A stretch of DNA of 64,000 bases from Beverwykella pulmonaria (lineage: Eukaryota > Ascomycota > Dothideomycetes > Pleosporales > Melanommataceae): contig BCHH01000003.1 in NCBI GenBank assembly GCA_001599595.1, positions 4,459,537 through 4,523,536 of the forward strand. The letters are read 5' to 3'. The translations under genes were made by a program, and so were the position numbers. Under the pieces are notes generated by a model. The model was not told the origin of the DNA, ran no database searches, and was given only the letters and a program-made list of their open reading frames with translations. Shown here piece by piece: positions 34,610-44,909 of this stretch (position 1 is its first letter; every line of letters starts with the position of its first letter).

Positions 34610-36085
34610 GTCGATGAGGTATTCTCTAGGGAAATTTAGTTCGCGGCCATCTAAATTAGCTCCTACTACACATTAGATGCCCTCTCTGAAAGGATATCTA
34701 GTCGATTATGAAAGCTTGAGGGCAAGTTTAAAAAGGCCGATCTAGTGTTTGCTGAAATTTTATGCCTAGAAAGCTGCGGATGAAGCCAGCGTCGTATTCT
34801 TATCCTCCAAATGCCATCATGCATATAACACATGCCCTCTCAAGTATACCCTCCTACGCACCACGTAAATTCTGGCCCGAGAGCGGACCAAAGTCACGCG
34901 TTGACTTGTACACTGCCTACGCTGCAGCCTCACAGGTAAACTCGTCTTGCTCAATCCGTTGTGACCCGAACTGTGAACGCCTCGCTGAACATCACCCTTC
35001 CACATTCTATCATCCTTCAAGAACAACTTCAAGCGTGTAGGGAGGATTCCTGGAATGTGCATCGTGCTGCTCACATCTACACATCCAGGCTACCTGTTCA
35101 TATCACTTCACAATTGAGACATACACCTTTGTCTTATCCCAGCACGCCTATCGTTATCACACTATTATAGAAATACCTCCCCTGTTCAGCCGCTGAAGCA
35201 ACAGGGTAGCCTGCTCCTGATACCTAGGTTCTTGGAAGCTATAACCTGCACCGTCTAGGTTACGGGACCTAGCTGGGCGTGGCTTGCTAAGGACAAGTCG
35301 CTGTGCTTACAAACTACTGCGAAGAAGGCGAAGCCACTGTGATATGTCCAAACTATAGCGCGCCGAATTTGAGTCTAGCAATTATTTCGGAATCGACAAT
35401 ATCTGAAGCACTAAAACCGTTGGCTTAGTGGACTCTATTTTCAGACCCAAAACTTGCAATCCACGGAGACGTTCATGCCAGCACAACATGGTTTGGGAGG
35501 ATATTGATCTTGTTAAACAGGTCCCAGCATTGTAGTACATGAACCTGTCCGCACGTAATGGGAGAACCGGAGACTGTTTGTGCTATGATCTTTGAATGTG
35601 TCTCTGAACGCCTGGCACATTTGCACTACGATGCATTGCTGTCTCAGTATAAGGTTTGTTGGTAAGTGGTCAGACGCGTGAGTGAACTTCGTCCCACGAC
35701 CTAAAAAGTATTTGGGAAAGAGGAAGAGGGAGTAAAGGCCACTGCCAAAAGACGCGTCTTGAAAGTGAGGGAAATAAGTTGCTGGTATGCCTCGTGCTTT
35801 GAACTCGAGGCTGACTTCGCTACCAAGTGTTTCCCTCCATCTCGCTTAGATCAGTCCACCCTCTCCACCAATCAGGATCAGCTATGAGATCTCCCCACCG
35901 GATTAAAGATTATCCCCTGACGATCTGCCCCTCCAAATCGATGGATACGAGAATTAGTGGAGGCTGAGCTCACAAGCTGACCTTGGCAACGACAATCACA
36001 CCACGATGGACTCCAGCTTAAGAGGCAGACTAGCCTCAGGCGAGCGGTGCCTCGCTCACTTCCCAGCGATGCTATCGTCGAAACT
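34610..36085. other. Intergenic, no supported gene
   Basis: Contains only short unsupported frames. The right part, which has pyrimidine-rich stretches, is presumably the promoter of the 36086 gene. No repeat with a clear partner elsewhere in the window was found. Confidence 0.4.
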
Positions 36086-37477
36086 ATGGCTGCACCCGTT
36101 GTTGAACCGTTTCATGCCTTGAAGGGAGAGAGAGAGGCTGTGGCGTCCCAGGTATGTACATCTGTACAAGTTATTCCGGCATCTGCGGTACCATCCATTT
36201 CGACATTGAATTGGCTACTGACACGCAAACAGTCCTGCTCCATCCCCTCCTCCTCCATTTCTTCCCACGTCGATGAGAAGAGACCCTTGCGTGTCTCCAC
36301 CACCACAACCTTCTCCTCCACCCCCAGCGACGCTTCAACCCGCTCCGCGTACCACATATACCACAAGCGCGAACTCCACAAGACCATCACACCCATTATC
36401 GACCCCTCGAAAGAGCGCCTGTGGGGCCCCAAACCCGCAGAATCCAGACAACATCGCCGGCTGGACAAACTCGAGAAAGCCACCACAGCGTCGGACAATC
36501 CAGATGGCGCCTTCTTCCTCGCTACGCCGTACTTGGCTTTTCATATGCCGCCCGCCGTCCTCTACCATGGCACAAATAAATATAGTGGTACGCCAGTGGT
36601 GCTAATCCACAACTTCGCCTTTTGGCGGAAATGGAAATTGCAACTCGGTCCTTCTCTTGCCCGACCTGGAGTCATCGACCCCCGCGGCGTTGTCAGCTGG
36701 CGGCACAACGGCGGGAGCAAATCCGCGCTCAAAGACGACGAGCACAAACTCAAAGGCTATAAAGTCCGCACGTGGCGGCTGTGGGGCGAGCATGGAAAAG
36801 CGTATGTGCATGGTGTAAAAGCGATGCGTAAGGCGGGCACGGGACCGGATCCCGATGTAATCGAGGAAGAAAGGAAGGATGAACCGGCGCGGGCAGAGGA
36901 GGTCGTATACTTGAAGTGGACAAGCCCATTTTCGCGGCATACAAGAAAGTATTACTTCCAGTATGAGGGCATTGACTTCTACTGGAAGGGGACAGGGAGC
37001 GTGAAGGAGGAGCGGGCGTGTGGGTTCTGCGTCAAGTGGAATCATTTAAAGTTGGTTGCCATGGTGCCTGCGACGTCGATAGATGAAAAAGGAACAGTAA
37101 CAGGAGATGGAAAGGGGGAGAAGGTGGAGATGTGTCTGAGCAAGTACACGTCCTCGATTGCGGCGAAGAAATCGGGCCTTCTTGAGCTATTCGATGCGCC
37201 GATTTGGCGGCTGATCTGCGAACATATCCCGTCGGCGCTGGCACAGGTGCAGGCTGAGATGAATGTTGGAGATGGAGATGAAGATGAAGAAGGGAAAGGA
37301 AGAATAGAGGAAGAGGAGAACGAGATGAAGAGAATTGCGGCGATGAAAAAGACTACACTGTACCAGGTGATGGTGGCGACAGCCATGTGCATGATCCTGG
37401 GCGAGAAGGAGAAGCGCGAGGTGATTAAAGCGATTCTCATTGAATTGGTGCAGGGTGGAACTGGTGGCGGAAACTGA
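36086..37477 (+). CDS. Uncharacterised fungal protein, about 436 aa
   Basis: The ATG at 36086 (MAAPVVEPFHALKGERE) is preferred; an in-frame GTG further left is not needed. A probable intron at 36152-36232 (GTATGT...CAAACAG, 81 nt, a multiple of three) would remove a Val/Ser-rich segment; it keeps the frame open either way. The protein has a Ser/Thr-rich N-terminus and an aromatic core (AYHIYHKRELHKTITPII, FLATPYLAFHMPPAVLYHG, RHTRKYYFQYEGIDFYWKG). An acidic coiled-coil-like segment (GDGDEDEEGKGRIEEEENE) and a C-terminal helix with a hydrophobic face follow. No signal peptide. I do not recognise a named domain; the core pattern of beta-strand-like aromatic repeats may be a tubby/scramblase-like fold, but that is a guess. 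Confidence 0.72.
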   Translation: MAAPVVEPFHALKGEREAVASQVCTSVQVIPASAVPSISTLNWLLTRKQSCSIPSSSISSHVDEKRPLRVSTTTTFSSTPSDASTRSAYHIYHKRELHKTITPIIDPSKERLWGPKPAESRQHRRLDKLEKATTASDNPDGAFFLATPYLAFHMPPAVLYHGTNKYSGTPVVLIHNFAFWRKWKLQLGPSLARPGVIDPRGVVSWRHNGGSKSALKDDEHKLKGYKVRTWRLWGEHGKAYVHGVKAMRKAGTGPDPDVIEEERKDEPARAEEVVYLKWTSPFSRHTRKYYFQYEGIDFYWKGTGSVKEERACGFCVKWNHLKLVAMVPATSIDEKGTVTGDGKGEKVEMCLSKYTSSIAAKKSGLLELFDAPIWRLICEHIPSALAQVQAEMNVGDGDEDEEGKGRIEEEENEMKRIAAMKKTTLYQVMVATAMCMILGEKEKREVIKAILIELVQGGTGGGN

Positions 37478-37677
37478 TTGATACCCATTGTTATGCCCAC
37501 GATGGCCATGACATTTTTTTATGTTAGGAGTATCTGATCAATGCCAAAATGATATTTCCTCCCAACTTGCTCGCTCTAGTAGTGGCGTCCATTTGCGATA
37601 CAGCGGAAACGAATCATCCCTCCTTCCTCATATCTATTCCTCCCTCCTATAACAACATTTTCCACCCTAACGTCCCT

Positions 37678-37861
37678 CACTGCGGGTCGAGAAACACCCC
37701 GCGCCGAGAAATGTGAGGGGTACTTTGACTTTAAGGCGCGCACACTCTGTACATATATTAATATTCCCTATAATTCTATGCAAGTGGTTTACTATCGCTA
37801 TTTCCAAATATTCAGATGCCCTTGCATCTAAAAATTACGTTCGCGTTATCGTCCTCGCGCC
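37678..37861 (-). mobile_element. Dispersed ~190-bp element, copy C (inverted)
   Basis: In inverse orientation to copies A and B. The left end TAACGTCCCTCACTGCGGGT is the reverse complement of the right end of copy A. The block GCGCCGAGAAATGTGAGGGG matches copy A closely, and CATCTAAAAATTACGT near 37825 matches the left part of copy A. It lies 200 bp downstream of the 36086 gene. Non-coding. Confidence 0.75.
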
Positions 37862-38402
37862 GAATTCGCGCATAGGCTCTTTATATAGCATAGTAGACTG
37901 CCTTCCCAGCAGCATCACTGTCAAGCTTTTACAGCCCTTCATGCTTACTAAAGGGGTTTACCTGAGCGTTAGAATTTTTCCAACATGCTATAAAGTTATC
38001 ATTGGCCGTATGTCTCCTGTCGCACGCAAATTTATGCAAAGCTGCCACACCCATAGGTAAGTTGGCCAACCCCACACGAGCCCCGCGATCCAACTCAGCT
38101 TTGACCATGCCCTTCAGCTAACCAACACAACTCTCTAAACCTGTAGCATGACAGTATCTTTACTTACATTACTAAGCTTGGAAGGATAAGCAGTACCCAG
38201 AAGATTCTAGGTTATCTCCTGTCTATATATATACTTACTGCTCCCTGACCCCTCTATGAAATAGAGATGATAAAAAAAAATATATATATAATAACGTGCA
38301 TCCAACCGAAACGGAACAACCACCGTAACGGAACTGCACCCTACATTAAGTACCTTAGATGCTTTCACGCGACTAAATAAGGCTGTTGGGAGTATATAGA
38401 AC

Positions 38403-38446
38403 GTGATGATCACGTGGTGATGTCGTGATCACGTGACAATCATGTG
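38403..38446. promoter_or_regulatory. Paired CACGTG palindromes
   Basis: Two ATCACGTG elements (38409-38416 and 38428-38435) sit inside a larger imperfect repeat, followed by CATGTG. CACGTG is the E-box core bound by bHLH factors, but no gene start is nearby (the closest HET start is 3 kb away), so these may also be the remains of a repetitive element. Confidence 0.35.
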
Positions 38447-38971
38447 AAACACTAGTGATACTTGGCGGCAGAGGAAGGATACGATCCTCCTGACCGCACC
38501 TCACATAGAGACAGACAATGAACAAGAACCACGTTTGAACCCCCATTGCAATTGCAATAGCCTTGTGTTACCAACAAAGGCAATGAAATATCTTTTTACT
38601 ACTTTTTAACTAATCCTACGCTTAGCATTATATTGTGATTACAAAATTACAGCTGTTTTAAGTACGCACTTAATCAATCAATCCGTGGCGACTATTCCTG
38701 ACTTTGCTCTTCACCCCTGCTTTATCGCAATAATCGGCATATATTTGAGCTTCGGAGCTATAGGAGGTAGGCCCGATCCAAGGAGCCCATGTTTCTGGGC
38801 TTTGACGACATTTCGCACTTTGAAGTTAGAAAGCCGAGAGTTTCTCCGTGCAGAAGAGTCGCCACGTAGCTTAGCGTTTAACATTTGCGTTCATAATAGA
38901 GCTTTGTTATGATGTATTAAAACAAAAGTTTACGCTAGGCCTAGTCCGCTTGAAATTCCCATCCGTTCACT

Positions 38972-41491
38972 TCATGCCAACGCAATCAGCTTCCACTCCG
39001 GCTTCGCCCTCATCCACTCCGTCTCCTTCATACTACCAACATTCACCCTCCTCGCTAGGCCATCCTTCCACTCGATCTGCATGACCTGCACACCCACATC
39101 CTCCCCTTTGTTCGTCTTCAGCTCATCCGCATTCTCCATCGTCGCTATGAGCACAAACTCATATTCCGCCCCCTCAAACTGTCTGTCACGCCACCACTCT
39201 AGATTGCACTGCATCGCAATGCCCGCACTCTCCCCAGTGATCGTATCCTTCATGCCAGGTATGCCATGAGTGAACGGATCACCGCTCCATTCCATACGGA
39301 ATCGCGCGTTGGACGCCCAGAAGAAGAGGACGCTGTCTACCGTGCGGTCGGTAGGCATTTTGAAATTGGGGTAGTGCGTTGCGATATCGTCGAGTGTGAC
39401 TTCGGTCCGGGAGTTCGGACGCCAGGGCCGCATGCGAAGAGTATCGACGTCGCCATTGCGAGGATAGTAGATGTTGACGCTGGTATTGAGCAGAGTCATG
39501 GCGGCCGGCGTCCAGGTGTAGCAGTGAATCTGGGGATGTGGTGCGAACATGAGCGATTGGACCGGCCCGCGCCATGCCATCCAGGACCAGGACGGGATCT
39601 CCATCTTTTTAAAGGCGACTTTGTCGTTTGCATCTTCCTTATCAACTCCGCTATTTGTCTCGGCATAAGTAATGGGCACATCGGCCTTGACTGGTCTCAT
39701 CGGACCGCTGTATCCGAACCAGAGCAGAAACGACTCGAAGCCAGAGAGCGGGATTCCCCAAACGAAGCGCTCACTCGTGCGTTCCGTGAGACCAGCCGTG
39801 ATTCCCATAAAGCCGAAGAACACATCGCTCTCGTGTGTGAAAGTGCGCTGACTGTAACGCATGACGAGGTGCTTATAGTGGCCAAAAAATTCTCCGTAGC
39901 TAACCTTGGTCGACCAGATCTTGGATTGCATGGCAACAATGGGATCAACTAGTTCGTCAATCTTGTTTGACCCAGCTTCCTGTCGTCTCTCCATCTCCAA
40001 TCTGCGACTCATCCAGCTCTCCTTGACGTCCTCTGGCGGGAGCAAAGAGGGCTCCCTGGATTCCCGAATAAAGCGAGGCTGCCAGAAATCAAACCAGGAC
40101 TCCTCGCAATAGCTACCCTCTTTGCACTCCCAGTACACTTGCTCGTTGGAGAATATCAAATTCCTTCCCGACAAAACGCGCTCTTGCATTGTCCAGCCGC
40201 GTCCGTACCAAGGCTCATTTGCGAGGTAGTGGTCAAAGTTATCTTTCTGGGACGAGAGCGTCCCCAATAGAGTGAGAGGCTTGAAAGCGTCGGCGGCATT
40301 TTCTCCGGCAATTCCTCCCTCATCACTATCTCCCTCTGAAAGAGGGCATGTGCGGATGAAAACCGTCGTCTCTAGTTGTTTTGGCCTCTCCGAATTGAGA
40401 CCCGGCAGTCCGGAATCCGCATTGAGACCAGAAGCAATGATGGTAAATGTCGCTTGGCTGTATATCAGATGCATACGGCTGACTTGCTCCATCATATCCA
40501 AGTCATTGTCTTGCTGAATACAGATTTGATCACACCAAAGGTATCGTTGGCCCATGCGATCGCATAGCTCCATGGCATCTGCAATGGTCTTGGGCAGTCT
40601 GTCGGCCGTGATTGATCCGGGTTCCATGAGGTCCATGATGTTGTCCTTGGATAGAAGGAGCTTTGTCACGCAGCCCCAAACGTAGCTGAGAGCTACGTAG
40701 TTGAGGTTGCGAATACTTGGAGCCGGCACCAGACATTCCCTCCGTACGTCGATGACTCTGAAATGCGTCTGGTCGAATTCAACAGCCAACTGCTTCTTCA
40801 TGCACTCGTGGTCTTCGTCACATTTTCTCTTCCACCAAGTTAGACAACGCACATCGACCATTGTTGGCCTTTCCCGTCCGGTAAAGCCCCTCAAAAAGGA
40901 CCGCAATTGCGATCCGCCATCGTTACATATTTCGGTCAACGTTGGCATTCTTTGATCCTTTGGTTGAATTGCGAAATGAACATCGTACACTGAAGTACCG
41001 GTGTTGTCGCCCAGGCCTTGGCAAGGAGTCTCAACGTGGATTGTTGCTCGACGGATCATTTGTTTACGTTCGCCCTGACGGTCTGTAAAGAAGTATCCAT
41101 ACTTTTCCATTTTGAGGTAGCATATCCGATTTCTTTGCTCTCCTGTGCGAGGATCTTCCCACATGGTCGGCGGCTCATGTCCAAGCTGCCTTTTTAGGAT
41201 ATTCCATATCAATCGGCAGACGCCACAGCCATTAGACCCGGCAGTAACATGCATTTTGATTCCGGCAAGGCTGTTAACCGGGAATCCATATGGATGATTC
41301 GACATGCCGCCGCCTGAATTGATCTCAGCGAATTTTGGGTCGCCGCCGCCGTGACTAAGAGAACTCTGCTCGAAGCCATCCGGACAGTCGAGGAATTTCC
41401 ATGGAATATTTTTACATTGGGAGCATATGCGGCTAGGAAAGCCAAACCCAGGAAAGTCGGCCTCAGTGACAAAGCCGTACAACGGTGACAT
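38972..41491 (-). CDS. HET-domain protein, 839 aa, single exon
   Basis: Intact frame with an ATG at 41489-41491 and TGA at 38972-38974. The N-terminal 100 residues carry paired cysteines (RICSQCKNIPWKFLDCPD and NGCGVCRLIWNIL), a common putative metal-binding lead-in in this HET subclass. The HET core begins near residue 260 (NYVALSYVWG), followed by LPKTIADAMELCDRMGQRYL, WCDQICIQQDN (about 318) and SQATFTIIASGLNADSG. The tryptophan-glutamine segment GRGWTMQERVLSGRNLIFSN is near residue 430. The C-terminal half is typical long-form HET (SYGEFFGHYKHLVMRYSQR, then PSWSWMAWRGP). No stop, frameshift or intron is needed. The role in heterokaryon incompatibility or other self/non-self recognition is inferred from the family; the partner locus is unknown. 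Confidence 0.93.
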   Translation of the reverse strand: MSPLYGFVTEADFPGFGFPSRICSQCKNIPWKFLDCPDGFEQSSLSHGGGDPKFAEINSGGGMSNHPYGFPVNSLAGIKMHVTAGSNGCGVCRLIWNILKRQLGHEPPTMWEDPRTGEQRNRICYLKMEKYGYFFTDRQGERKQMIRRATIHVETPCQGLGDNTGTSVYDVHFAIQPKDQRMPTLTEICNDGGSQLRSFLRGFTGRERPTMVDVRCLTWWKRKCDEDHECMKKQLAVEFDQTHFRVIDVRRECLVPAPSIRNLNYVALSYVWGCVTKLLLSKDNIMDLMEPGSITADRLPKTIADAMELCDRMGQRYLWCDQICIQQDNDLDMMEQVSRMHLIYSQATFTIIASGLNADSGLPGLNSERPKQLETTVFIRTCPLSEGDSDEGGIAGENAADAFKPLTLLGTLSSQKDNFDHYLANEPWYGRGWTMQERVLSGRNLIFSNEQVYWECKEGSYCEESWFDFWQPRFIRESREPSLLPPEDVKESWMSRRLEMERRQEAGSNKIDELVDPIVAMQSKIWSTKVSYGEFFGHYKHLVMRYSQRTFTHESDVFFGFMGITAGLTERTSERFVWGIPLSGFESFLLWFGYSGPMRPVKADVPITYAETNSGVDKEDANDKVAFKKMEIPSWSWMAWRGPVQSLMFAPHPQIHCYTWTPAAMTLLNTSVNIYYPRNGDVDTLRMRPWRPNSRTEVTLDDIATHYPNFKMPTDRTVDSVLFFWASNARFRMEWSGDPFTHGIPGMKDTITGESAGIAMQCNLEWWRDRQFEGAEYEFVLIATMENADELKTNKGEDVGVQVMQIEWKDGLARRVNVGSMKETEWMRAKPEWKLIALA

Positions 41492-43139
41492 ATCTGAAAG
41501 AAGATCGAGACGATTGGCAATGGCAGCGCTGAAGATGAGATAGGCTGTCTTGAAAATAGTGCAGAGTGTATGTAATGCTCATATTTACCTGGAATTGATT
41601 ATGGAACAGGTACGTTCCTCTTTAAGTATCTTGAGTTTGATGACAGTGGTAGACGATAATAAATTAAAAAGGGGTTCGCTTGGGTTGAGGCGCCAAAGGC
41701 TGAAAAGCTGAACAAACAAATGCCTTGGCATGATTGTGGCAGTTGATGCAACCAATCAACAAATTTGACAATATTGTATTGGCGGAATATTGATAAAATC
41801 AATAAAACGATCGAGGCCACTTTGCACAATTATTGCAATGATGCTGGATGAGTATAATCTTGGTAGAGCTACTTGTAACAGCGCAGGTTATCAGAACTAT
41901 CCGATTCGGGTGCGAATCACTACCGAAGGCATATGGGAGTGCACGAGTGATAACGAATACCTAAGATTGAATTGATACCTATAGGCCGGGTACGAAAGAA
42001 TATTGAAAAGCTAACTGCGAGACGACTGGCTTATATACGGTAAGAGAGATAGCTAAGCCGAGGTATTACAGGTTCGGATCGGAACAGGACCTGTATCGGA
42101 GTTGGGTAGGGAGCGGTCGGGAAACGAGGTACTTGTCACGTCGGCATGGTGGGCAGAATCCAAACTGATCTATTGACGAGAACAATCAAGCTGCAGGCTT
42201 GGTTGTCGATAGAGAAGGCTATATATACACGTGCGCTCAGATGGATCGGCGATCCAGCTGAAAGCAGTTGAAAGGCTGAGCGCTATATCCTCAGCCGTAC
42301 CCTCAGCTATACCCTCAGCTCATGTAGATCCGTCACAGTACTACAGGTTCGGATCGGAACAGGACCTGTATCGGGGTTGGGTAGGGAGCGGTTCAGTCAC
42401 GTGATGGAACGATTGTTCGAATCGTTACACACACTGTTGCTGTTAGGAATGCTTAGAACAGAGTGTAATAAATCTAACCTGCAACTAACGTCTTTCTTAG
42501 GTATAGAGAAGGCGGGCAAGCGACGCCGTTGAAAGTAGGCTCTCTAGAACTGCTATACTCCCTACTATTTCCCAAAACTTGCATTCCTACCTCTCTCTGT
42601 CATCCTCATCCTCTTTATTAAACAGCTAATTAAGGATAGGGAGATACATTGCGTCAAGTTTAGAGGATTTGGCCTTCTAATACCCTAAAATAATTTCTAG
42701 GCGCTTCTTAGGATTGTCCTGCTAATTACTAATGTATCAACTCGCAGTAGCAGCAAAGATAAACAATGTGATGACGAGCACGGTCTTCACCATCGTGGAT
42801 GCGCAAGGCAAATGAAGGGATAAGTTGGATCTATTTCAAGTACACTAAGATAGAGCGAGAAGGGGTTCTCAGGGAGAACAATCCTATATACAGAAGGGTA
42901 TGGTCCGGGCGCGGCCAGACTGAGCATGTCCTGAGGAAGTACCGACAGGGGTGGCAATCTTGCATGAAATTGCGCGTCACAGCAGACACAAGGCTGATAG
43001 TGACTGTCTAGCTTGCAGTAAGATTCTACGGCTTAGATAACACTGTTTATAGGCATTGTAGAGTGGCAAGAGCTTAATGGTGGTGATATAGGGAAGGAAC
43101 TCTGTTTTGCTAGAAAATAAGGCTCTCCATGAATGAGGC
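41492..43139. other. Intergenic with repeats, no supported gene
   Basis: Holds the upstream region of the HET gene at the left and the direct-repeat pair at 42065-42392. A short frame at 42799-43011 is not convincing. No RNA gene recognised. Confidence 0.4.
42065..42392. repeat. 50-bp direct repeat pair with CCTCAGC tandem between
   Basis: Segments 42068-42117 and 42343-42392 are identical except for one base (both begin ACAGGTTCGGATCGGAACAG). Between them are a TATATATACA motif near 42220 and three CCTCAGC(C/T)(G/A)TAC-type units at about 42289-42322. The arrangement resembles pieces of an LTR or a small repetitive element, but I could not identify TG...CA termini, primer-binding site or coding. 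Confidence 0.75.
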
Positions 43140-43331
43140 ACAGAGGCGACAATGCGTGACGTAATTTTTAGATGGAAGGGATCGTAGATGTTGAGAAATA
43201 GCTACAGCATATAAACTATAGAGAGTTGTCGTGATTTTCAACACGTAGGCAGATTTTGAGTTGCTTGTAGTTGAAGTACCCCTCATATTTCTCGGCGCGG
43301 GGTGTTTCTCGACCTGCAGTGAGGGACGTTA
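43140..43331 (+). mobile_element. Dispersed ~190-bp element, copy A, ending at the RRF stop codon
   Basis: Best-preserved copy. It starts near CAGAGGCGACAATGC and ends GCAGTGAGGGACGTTA at 43331. The last bases TTA (43329-43331) are the reverse complement of the TAA stop codon of the minus-strand recycling-factor gene, so the TA at the border is shared between element end and stop codon. It therefore provides the 3' UTR of that gene. Non-coding. Confidence 0.75.
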
Positions 43332-44217
43332 CTGACTTTCCAAAACCTTCTTCGCCCCGTCCACAATCCGCTTCACCTCGGCATGCCCCTTCTTAACACA
43401 CTCCTCCATCCTCTTCCCCGCCTTCTCAAGATCATCCGGCAACACGCTCTTCTCTAGCTTAAACTTCCGCAATCTCTTATTATGTGCCGCCCTCGCATCA
43501 TGGATCGCCCTATCTGCATGCTCCGCCACCTTCACCGCCGTATCCAACGCCGCCTGTCTCGACTCGCCCGTCGGCGGCGGGATGGGTACGGGAATCGTAA
43601 GCGGCGCGGACGCGTCGGGTGCCAACGGCGATAGATTGTGCGGTGATGAGGCGATGGCTGTGCTGACGGGCTTGATGTGGTCCGGTTCTCCGACCATGAC
43701 GTTCAGGACGCGTCCTTTGGGCACCACTTGTGCTACGTCGCTCAATCGCACGGTTTCTTTTCCGGAGCTTTGTGTGCCCAGATGCACCTTCAAGCCCTCC
43801 ACTATATCTGGGTTCAGGCGACCTCCCGATCGCAGTTGTGAGAGGTCGTGCGTGAGCTTTTCGAGGGCGCGGAGGATTTGCGACTCGAGGGCTGAGACGT
43901 CGAGGGCTTCGTCTGTGGGGGTCGGGGGCGCGTTGTGTGAGGATGTGGGTGGGATGGAGTCGGAGCGTGCGTGCGATTTGTTCGCTTTACCGGCCTTTTT
44001 GGAGAGCAAAGGGGTTGTGGTGAAGGGGCGACGGGTGAGGGATCGTGGTGGTGGGGGATGTGGGCGGAGGAAGCTGGAGAGTGAGCTTTGGGCAGGGTGG
44101 AAGAGGGGATTGTGCGTACATTGTGCGACATGGTGACTCAATGGCTCGGAAATTTGGTGAGAGTGGAATTTGAGTGAGGGAGAGCGAGAGGCGTGTGGTG
44201 GGTATTGTGCGGGGCAT
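43329..44217 (-). CDS. RRF1: Mitochondrial ribosome recycling factor
   Basis: Ribosome recycling factor: it splits post-termination ribosomes in the mitochondrial matrix. The continuous frame 43329-44141 encodes LEKLTHDLSQLRSGGRLNPD (about residue 92), VRLSDVAQVVPKGRVLNVMV, HIKPVSTAIASSPHNLSPLA, LTIPVPIPPPTGESR, then AAHNKRLRKFKLEKS and a C-terminal helix. All are RRF landmarks, and length fits. The N-terminus (RSLTRRPFTTTPLLSKKAGK) resembles a mitochondrial presequence. The start is unclear, because that frame has no early ATG. A possible first exon begins at ATG 44215-44217 in another frame, joined by a short intron near 44115-44070 (GTACGC...CAG); this is tentative. The stop codon coincides with a repeat border. 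Confidence 0.88.
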
Positions 44218-44909
44218 GGTGGTGGTTGTGTGGGTGAGGTTGCAAGGTTTGGTGGTTCGACAGCTTCACACGTTGTGGAGGTAGCGAGCTAGAGCTAGCA
44301 GCCACATTTCGCACGTGGGATTTGCGTCATACCCAGATGTTATCAAAAGCAAAGGTAACAAAGATTCGAAGGTGAACATCATAGATTCATTGTTGTCCCT
44401 TATTGGCTGTACTTCATGCTAGACAAATATGCTAGAATCGGACTTCTTATGGATGTGTACCTCTCGACTGATGGCAGCTCTAGTCCACTCCATGTATGTG
44501 GAATGCCTAACTTTTCTAGGCTTTCTCAAATCGTATCACTGTTCACCTCTGAGATCGTGCTGTCCGTAACTAGCTCTGGAGGCCCGTTACTATTGAGAGA
44601 TGGAGTGTCTGGATGAGATGCATTTTGCAACTTCTCAAGCCCCATCATCGCCATTTCCAAGTGTGGGGAAGTCGATCCGCTACCCCAGCTACTTCATGGC
44701 TTACTCTATGCTACCATCCCTTTAATGATCCATAGACGATCGTGAGGTATCTCTTGCACCGAGCATCGAGAAAATGGGTCCTTCTTCGCCAGGACCCTTG
44801 TGTACGATAGTAGACAGCCTGGCCGGACAATTGCATGCGCACTCTTGCGCACGGGTCAATCCTCTATGCCAGAACGGGATTCATTACAGCTACTCTTTTG
44901 TCCAGCTCT
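44218..44909. other. Intergenic, no supported gene
   Basis: About 700 bp between the 5' end of the recycling-factor gene and the 3' end of the next minus-strand gene. It must contain the recycling-factor promoter. No RNA gene or repeat recognised. Confidence 0.4.

Larger units (their letters stand above)
37478..38971. other. Intergenic with element copy C and AT-rich DNA
   Basis: Apart from the repeat at 37678-37861 and the CACGTG palindromes near 38404-38445 (listed separately), there is an A(9)/(TA)n run near 38271-38291 and no gene. Short frames lack domains. Confidence 0.4.

Noticed and set aside
39266..39952. Plus-strand frame of 228 codons
   Set aside because: Antisense to the intact HET gene 38972-41491.
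43582..44136. Plus-strand frame of 184 codons
   Set aside because: Antisense to the recycling-factor gene.
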